In this document: positions 33,831 to 37,957 of the stretch, in pieces | Numbering within the stretch: position 1 is the first letter of the stretch | Layout: each line of letters starts with the position of its first letter | NCBI GenBank assembly: GCA_016871495.1 | Contig: VHDF01000042.1 | Span: 1 to 37,957, forward strand | Source: Verrucomicrobiota bacterium | GTDB taxonomy: Bacteria; Verrucomicrobiota; Verrucomicrobiia; Limisphaerales; VHDF01 | Direction of reading: 5' to 3' | DNA: 37,957 nucleotides | The notes under the pieces: generated by a model | Databases searched by the model: none | What the model was told of the DNA's origin: nothing | Seen by the model: only the letters and a program-made list of their open reading frames with translations | Program-made: the position numbers and the translations under genes

Positions 33831-35728
33831 TTTGCGGCGGTCTTCTTGCGTTTCATCATCGCGAGCAGGATGCCCGCCACGGTCACTCCCAGGGGCATGC
33901 CTGCGATATTGACCCACTTCAAGGAATTCTCCAGGGAATCAATGTCCCGCCGGAGCTGTTTCCGAACGTCCTTCAGTTCCTTCTTCACCTCGGCCTCCTT
34001 CTTGCGGAAATTCGCCAATTCCTGTTGCTGCTCCGGAGACATGATAAAACGTTGATTCTTGTCCTGCTTCGTCCGCTGCAGCTCGTTCAAACGCTGCTGG
34101 GCATTGGCGAGGTCGCCCTCCAGTTGCTTGATCTTGGCCCGGTAGCTCTCCTCCGCCTGAGCCTGCATCTTCTTCACGACCGTAAAGGGCCGGCTAATGG
34201 TGGCCCGCGTGCGGACCTGGATCAGGCTGCTGTCCCCGGACATTTGCTCCACCAGGTTTTGGGCGAGGTTCAGATTCTGATTCAAAGGGGTGGCCAGTTG
34301 CTGCCCAAAGAAGTTTTGCACGCGCACCGTAAACTGGTCGTAAAGCATGTCCACGTCGCCGAACAAGACCACCACGGCCTCCTTCGTGCCTTCCTTCAAC
34401 CCCTCCCCTTTCTTTTCCTCTTTCTTTTCGCCGTCCGCGGGCGGCGCCGCCGCTGGCTTGCCTTCCGGAAAAGCAGTCTTGAACTTGCCGCTCAGCCGGA
34501 TGGCCAAACTTTGCTCCTTGCCCGAACGAACATAGTCCTTGTTGATATTGCCCCCGGCGAACTCGGCCATGAATTTTTCGATCTGAGCCGAGTCGGGGGT
34601 GGTCTTCAGCAAGGTCGTCTGGGTCAAACCCGAAACCGGCGTTCCCGAAAACACGCCGGAAAACGCCATCAGCAAATTGTCGATCTGGCTCGTCACCACA
34701 TCGCCCTCCAGCACGCCATCCTTGTTGATGCTGAGGACGGTGGGTAAAGCTTCCGGCCGCCCGCCCCGGCTGAGTTGCGTTACAAAATTCATGTCCGCCA
34801 CCACTTTCTCCGAGGAGAACTCAATCCCCCAGGCCTTGAACAATTTGTCGAGCGAAGAACCACTGGAAGCCGCGCGCTGAAGCGGATTCGAAGGGTTCGC
34901 GGTGCTGTCCACCACACACAGGGGATCGACAAACGCGATCAACGAACCGCCTTTCAGCACAAACTGATCGATCGCAAACTGCGCCGGCTCAGGGAGATTC
35001 TTCGGATGCAGCACCAGCAACACCTTGATGTCGTCCTCAATGTGATCCACCGACGTCTCGATTTGCTTGACGTTGAAATCACGCTTCAGCTCGTTGATGA
35101 ACACCCAGGCGGGCTGCTGACCGCCCCGGCCCATCTGCATCATCATCGGGTTCATGGCCGACCCGAACACAGGCAGGGAACTCATCACGCCCACGACCGG
35201 CTTGGTGGGGCTGATGACCTGCGAAATAGCCCGCGAAATATCGTACTCCAGCAGCTTTTCCCGGTCAGGAGAGAGGGTCACGGGAAATTTGGCGTCCAAA
35301 CAGCTCACCGCCAGACCGAGATAAATCTTGTCGGTCATGTTCACCATCATGCCCTCGACACCGTCCAAGTTGGCGGATTCCTCGGCATCCGAATCGGGTT
35401 GCGGATCGAGTTTTTCCAGCTCGATCAATCCCTTCGAGTGCTGCTGATACTCGTCCAGCAAATCCTCCACCCTGCGGGCGTGGTTCTGCCAGGGCACCGG
35501 CATGGCGTTCTCCCCTTGGGTGTAATAAAACCGGATTTTGACCGGCGTATCCAATTTCTTGAGGATGCTCTTGGTCCCTTCCGAAAGCGTGAAGATCTTA
35601 TCCTGCGTCAAATCCACCCGAACCTTCGCGCGGCTGGCGATCAAGTTCAGGAAGATCAGGATGAGGAACATCGCCCCCACCCCGATCGTGGAGTAGAGCA
35701 GGGCCTCGTTGGACTTGTTCTTGGACAT
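33827..35728 (-). CDS. GldG-like ABC-transporter-associated protein
   Basis: This is a 633-residue membrane protein of the GldG / ABC-2 auxiliary family. A membrane span near the N terminus (IGVGAMFLILIFLNLIAS, 15-32) is followed by the hallmark start VRVDLTQDKIFTLSEGTKSIL (36-56). A GATase/thioredoxin-like extracytoplasmic region comes next, including VGVMSSLPVFG, LVLHPKNLPEPAQFAIDQFV and GGSLIAFVDP. A Lys/Glu-rich linker at about 425-445, a long coiled coil (about 515-600) and a C-terminal span (WVNIAGMPLGVTVAGILLAM) complete it. In Flavobacterium, GldA, GldF and GldG form an ABC system needed for gliding. Homologues elsewhere have no proven gliding role, and none is claimed here. It lies 22 nt after the permease gene and couples to the DUF4340 gene by ATGA. 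Confidence 0.86.
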   Translation of the reverse strand: MSKNKSNEALLYSTIGVGAMFLILIFLNLIASRAKVRVDLTQDKIFTLSEGTKSILKKLDTPVKIRFYYTQGENAMPVPWQNHARRVEDLLDEYQQHSKGLIELEKLDPQPDSDAEESANLDGVEGMMVNMTDKIYLGLAVSCLDAKFPVTLSPDREKLLEYDISRAISQVISPTKPVVGVMSSLPVFGSAMNPMMMQMGRGGQQPAWVFINELKRDFNVKQIETSVDHIEDDIKVLLVLHPKNLPEPAQFAIDQFVLKGGSLIAFVDPLCVVDSTANPSNPLQRAASSGSSLDKLFKAWGIEFSSEKVVADMNFVTQLSRGGRPEALPTVLSINKDGVLEGDVVTSQIDNLLMAFSGVFSGTPVSGLTQTTLLKTTPDSAQIEKFMAEFAGGNINKDYVRSGKEQSLAIRLSGKFKTAFPEGKPAAAPPADGEKKEEKKGEGLKEGTKEAVVVLFGDVDMLYDQFTVRVQNFFGQQLATPLNQNLNLAQNLVEQMSGDSSLIQVRTRATISRPFTVVKKMQAQAEESYRAKIKQLEGDLANAQQRLNELQRTKQDKNQRFIMSPEQQQELANFRKKEAEVKKELKDVRKQLRRDIDSLENSLKWVNIAGMPLGVTVAGILLAMMKRKKTAAK

Positions 35729-35750
35729 AGGCGGTGTCGAAAGTGAAGGG

Positions 35751-36506
35751 TTATCCGGCGCGGTGGCTGCGAATGATCACGCTCGTGGTGAACAGGGAGA
35801 ATCCCATGACCGAGAGAAAGTAGAGCAAATCACGGGAATCCAGCACGCCGCGTTGGAAACCTTCGAAGTGCGGCATGACGCTGAAGGCCGCCACGCCCTT
35901 GACGAGCGCGTTCGGCGCCCATTTCACGAGCAGGTTCGTCACGGGCGGCCAGCCGGCCAAGATCAGGAAAAGACAGAAAACAACGGAGAGGATGAAGCTG
36001 ATCACTTGATTGCGAGTCATGGCCGAGGTCACACAACTGATGGCCAAATAGGCCCCGGCCAGCATCAGGCTTCCCGCGTAACCTCCGGCGATGACGCCGA
36101 GATCCGCCGGTCCCAGATACCGGACCGTCGCTACGAGCGGAAAAGTCAGCGCCAGCGCCAGGGCCAGGAAAAGCCAGGAGGCCAGGAACTTCCCGAGAAT
36201 CGCATGCCAGGGCGTAATGGGCATGGTCAAGAGCAACTCAATCGTCCCCAACCGGCGCTCCTCCGACCACAGCCTCATGCCGGCGGCCGGGACCAGAAAC
36301 AAATAGAGCCACGGATGCCAGAGAAAAAAGGAAGTCAGCGAAGCCTCTCCCCGTTCGAAAAACCCGCCCGCCATGAACGTGAAGAAGCCGACCAATAATA
36401 GAAAAATAACAATGAAAACGTAACCCACGGGCGAGGCGAAGTAGCCTCCAAACTCCCGCTTCGTGATCGTCCAAATATTGCCGAGGGGTGTCCCTTGAGC
36501 GCTCAT
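35751..36506 (-). CDS. ABC-2 type permease, GldF-like
   Basis: This is an integral membrane subunit of 251 residues with six predicted spans: about 27-49, 67-86, 110-135, 147-175, 182-203 and 228-246. It starts with IWTITKREFGGYFASPVGYVFI, an ABC-2/GldF hallmark. RLWSEERRLGTIELLLTMPITPW matches the cytoplasmic coupling segment of these permeases. Its ATG overlaps the ATPase gene's TGA as ATGA, so the two are translationally coupled. Together with the ATPase it should form an exporter-type complex. The substrate is unknown. Confidence 0.88.
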   Translation of the reverse strand: MSAQGTPLGNIWTITKREFGGYFASPVGYVFIVIFLLLVGFFTFMAGGFFERGEASLTSFFLWHPWLYLFLVPAAGMRLWSEERRLGTIELLLTMPITPWHAILGKFLASWLFLALALALTFPLVATVRYLGPADLGVIAGGYAGSLMLAGAYLAISCVTSAMTRNQVISFILSVVFCLFLILAGWPPVTNLLVKWAPNALVKGVAAFSVMPHFEGFQRGVLDSRDLLYFLSVMGFSLFTTSVIIRSHRAG

Positions 36507-37471
36507 GCTTGCCTGTCCTTTTGCATTTGTGTGTCGGGAAGAGTGATGCTGCGGAAAACCTCGTCCAATCGCCCTTCATCCTGATGAAGTTCGAGAATCT
36601 GCCAGCCCTCGCGATTGGCCAACTCGTGCAAAGCGCGAGTCATCTGGCCGTCCGCCAGGGAGGTCTGAGGATAAATGCGCACGCCGGCCTCCCCGTTGGC
36701 GCCGAACGGAACCACGCGCTTGGCGCCCGCCACGGAGCCGGCTTTCGCCAGCACGTCCGCAGGGGCGGGGCCCGCAACCTTGAACAAAACCGTGCCGGCG
36801 AATTCTGAACGCTTCTTCAATTCCGACGGAGTTCCGTTCGCCACCACTTCGCCGCGGTCGATAATCATGGCGCGTGAACAGACCGCTTCGACTTCCTCCA
36901 GGATATGTGTGGAAAAGATGATCGCCTTCTTTTCTCCCATGCGCCGGATCAACGTGCGCACTTCATGCTTTTGATTCGGATCCAGGCCGTCGGTCGGCTC
37001 GTCCAACACGAGCACCTCAGGATCATGAAGGATGGACTGGGCAAAACAGGTGCGATGACGGTATCCCTTGGAAAGCGTGTCCACACTCTGTTGCACCACG
37101 TTTTCGAGGAAACACGTTTCAATCACCCGGTGAACGGCCTGGGTGACGGAAGCCCCGCGCATGCCTCGCAGTTCCGCCGCAAATCTCAGGAAGCCCTCCA
37201 CCGTCATGTCGGTGTAAACGGGCGCGTTCTCGGGCAGGTAGCCCAGGAGACGCTTGGCCGGGATGGGATTCTCCCAAACATCGAACCCTCCAACCGACGC
37301 CGTGCCCGACGTGGGCGGGAGGAACCCCGTCAACATGCGCATGGTGGTGGATTTGCCCGCGCCGTTCGGTCCCAGAAATCCAAGCACTTCCCCCTTCTCC
37401 ACCGTGAAAGAGACGCCTTTGACGGCGTGCTTGGGGCCAAATTGTTTTCTCAGTTCGCTTACTTTGATCAT
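36503..37471 (-). CDS. ABC transporter ATP-binding protein, GldA-like
   Basis: This is the cytoplasmic ATPase of the operon, 322 residues. Walker A GPNGAGKST is at 34-42, GYLPENAPVY at 77-86 replaces the Q-loop glutamine with the LPEN wording usual in this subfamily, the signature is LSKGY at 133-137, Walker B LVLDEP at 154-159, and the H-loop is His189 in FSTHILEEVE. A C-terminal regulatory extension (about 215-322) follows the core. A good Shine-Dalgarno (GAGG, 7 nt before the ATG at 37471) supports the start. It is first of the four-gene operon. Confidence 0.92.
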   Translation of the reverse strand: MIKVSELRKQFGPKHAVKGVSFTVEKGEVLGFLGPNGAGKSTTMRMLTGFLPPTSGTASVGGFDVWENPIPAKRLLGYLPENAPVYTDMTVEGFLRFAAELRGMRGASVTQAVHRVIETCFLENVVQQSVDTLSKGYRHRTCFAQSILHDPEVLVLDEPTDGLDPNQKHEVRTLIRRMGEKKAIIFSTHILEEVEAVCSRAMIIDRGEVVANGTPSELKKRSEFAGTVLFKVAGPAPADVLAKAGSVAGAKRVVPFGANGEAGVRIYPQTSLADGQMTRALHELANREGWQILELHQDEGRLDEVFRSITLPDTQMQKDRQA

Positions 37472-37736
37472 TCGATCCTCATTCCAATATCATCGCACCG
37501 CAACCCGCGCCCGGATCAAGCCTCGCCGCACTGGGCAGCGAAATCCGACCCGATTACTACCTATACATATGATCGAGAGGCCTCTACCCATACAACGCTT
37601 GTCAAGAGGCGCAAGAGTAAGGCGATCCCCCGGGAGCTTCATTTCCGCGGGACGGATCCCTTTGACCCGTGCGAGCTCGAAAGGCTCAATCTTTCGAAGG
37701 GAGAAGTAAACAATATTCGGCAGGTTACCCCCTGAC
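37472..37736. other. AT-richer non-coding interval upstream of the ABC operon
   Basis: No credible gene was found. Its composition is lower in GC than the neighbours around 37540-37600. It contains a 7-bp inverted repeat TCGAAAG (37677-37683) with CTTTCGA (37691-37697). Short frames on either strand give no recognisable protein. The operon promoter should lie in the first 100 nt. TGATAT near 37488 is a possible -10 element, without a well-spaced -35. Confidence 0.35.
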
Positions 37737-37835
37737 CCGGTGCATCCACAGGTTGTCGGGGCGCGCCGTTCACGGCGCTTCCGTTCCCGCCAATCGGCCG
37801 CGGCGATCTCCTCCTGTTCCATGGCCTGCCCTAGC
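37737..37835. repeat. Family B hairpin repeat, copy 3 (left half only)
   Basis: It begins CCGGTGCATCCACA and continues TTGTCGGGGCGCGCCGTTCA, then CGGCGCTTCCG, GCCGCGGCGATCTCCTCC and CCATGGCCTGCCCT. Then similarity to copies 1 and 2 stops. The left hairpin GCGCCG-TTCA-CGGCGC is intact. The right terminal hairpin is missing, so this is a truncated copy. Confidence 0.7.
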
Positions 37836-37957
37836 CCGCATATTTCATGGCGCGATCGATTTTAGGAATTTGGAGGGCAAGATTTTCCTGAGACGCGGCG
37901 GAATGGGCGTTGGAGGGCTGGTGGTGGGGTGACGACAAGGGGGAACGGCGGTATCGC
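37836..37957. other. Window edge, nothing recognised
   Basis: The last ~120 nt hold no recognisable gene start, RNA or repeat. An open frame runs through it on the plus strand but has no identifiable content. Confidence 0.3.

Noticed and set aside
1-37957. CRISPR arrays, tRNA or rRNA genes, prophage or transposase genes, toxin-antitoxin pairs
   Set aside because: No regularly spaced direct repeats, cloverleaf sequences, conserved rRNA segments or corresponding protein motifs were seen on either strand by reading. A covariance-model and profile search was not possible here.

Overview
The window is high-GC bacterial chromosome with standard bacterial gene structure. It most resembles a member of Verrucomicrobiota (Pedosphaera/Limisphaera-like lineages). 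That is an inference, based on the compact GspE / fused PilM-PilN / PilO / secretin module, the Gld-type ABC operon with a DUF4340 protein, the many secreted beta-propeller, DUF5722, CehA and PPC-repeat proteins, and the hairpin-rich intergenic repeats. No 16S rRNA or tRNA gene was found to settle it.

Layout. 1-4445: galE, then two minus-strand genes for exported proteins (a DUF5722 glycosidase-like protein and a PQQ-type sugar dehydrogenase), bracketed by two near-identical copies of a ~124-nt palindromic repeat (family A). 4457-5049: a second repeat family (B) and a run of hairpins. 5050-8969: an overlapping plus-strand pair encoding an exported CehA/McbA-type metallohydrolase and a purple-acid-phosphatase-like phosphoesterase. 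9048-11174: a type IIA topoisomerase A subunit. 11175-13030: gene-poor DNA with repeat relics and a beta-barrel gene that has lost its 5' end. 13031-16818: an M28 metallopeptidase and a GT2 glycosyltransferase whose start codons lie 15 nt apart and diverge, then an exported PQQ-like beta-propeller protein. 17040-23271: four co-directional genes of a type II secretion / type IV pilus machine. 23400-24083: Mn-type superoxide dismutase with a clear intrinsic terminator.

24167-31781 (minus) is one very large secreted-protein gene of about 2,540 codons. It has 18 PPC-like units, two PA14-like modules, a cadherin-like domain, an Ig-like domain and a C-terminal domain. At least four lesions break it: three reading-frame changes, one of them at an internal deletion, and one in-frame stop. 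It is best read as a decaying pseudogene. 31982-32248 is rpmB with its own terminator. 32601-37471 (minus) is a tightly coupled operon (ABC ATPase, ABC permease, GldG-like protein, DUF4340 protein) with ATGA overlaps at two of the three junctions.

The two machines that can be read as units are the secretion/pilus module and the Gld-type ABC operon. No CRISPR array, prophage, transposase gene or convincing new defence system is visible. The least expected features are the two repeat families and the multiply broken giant gene, in which comparison of two internal repeats exposes a deletion.
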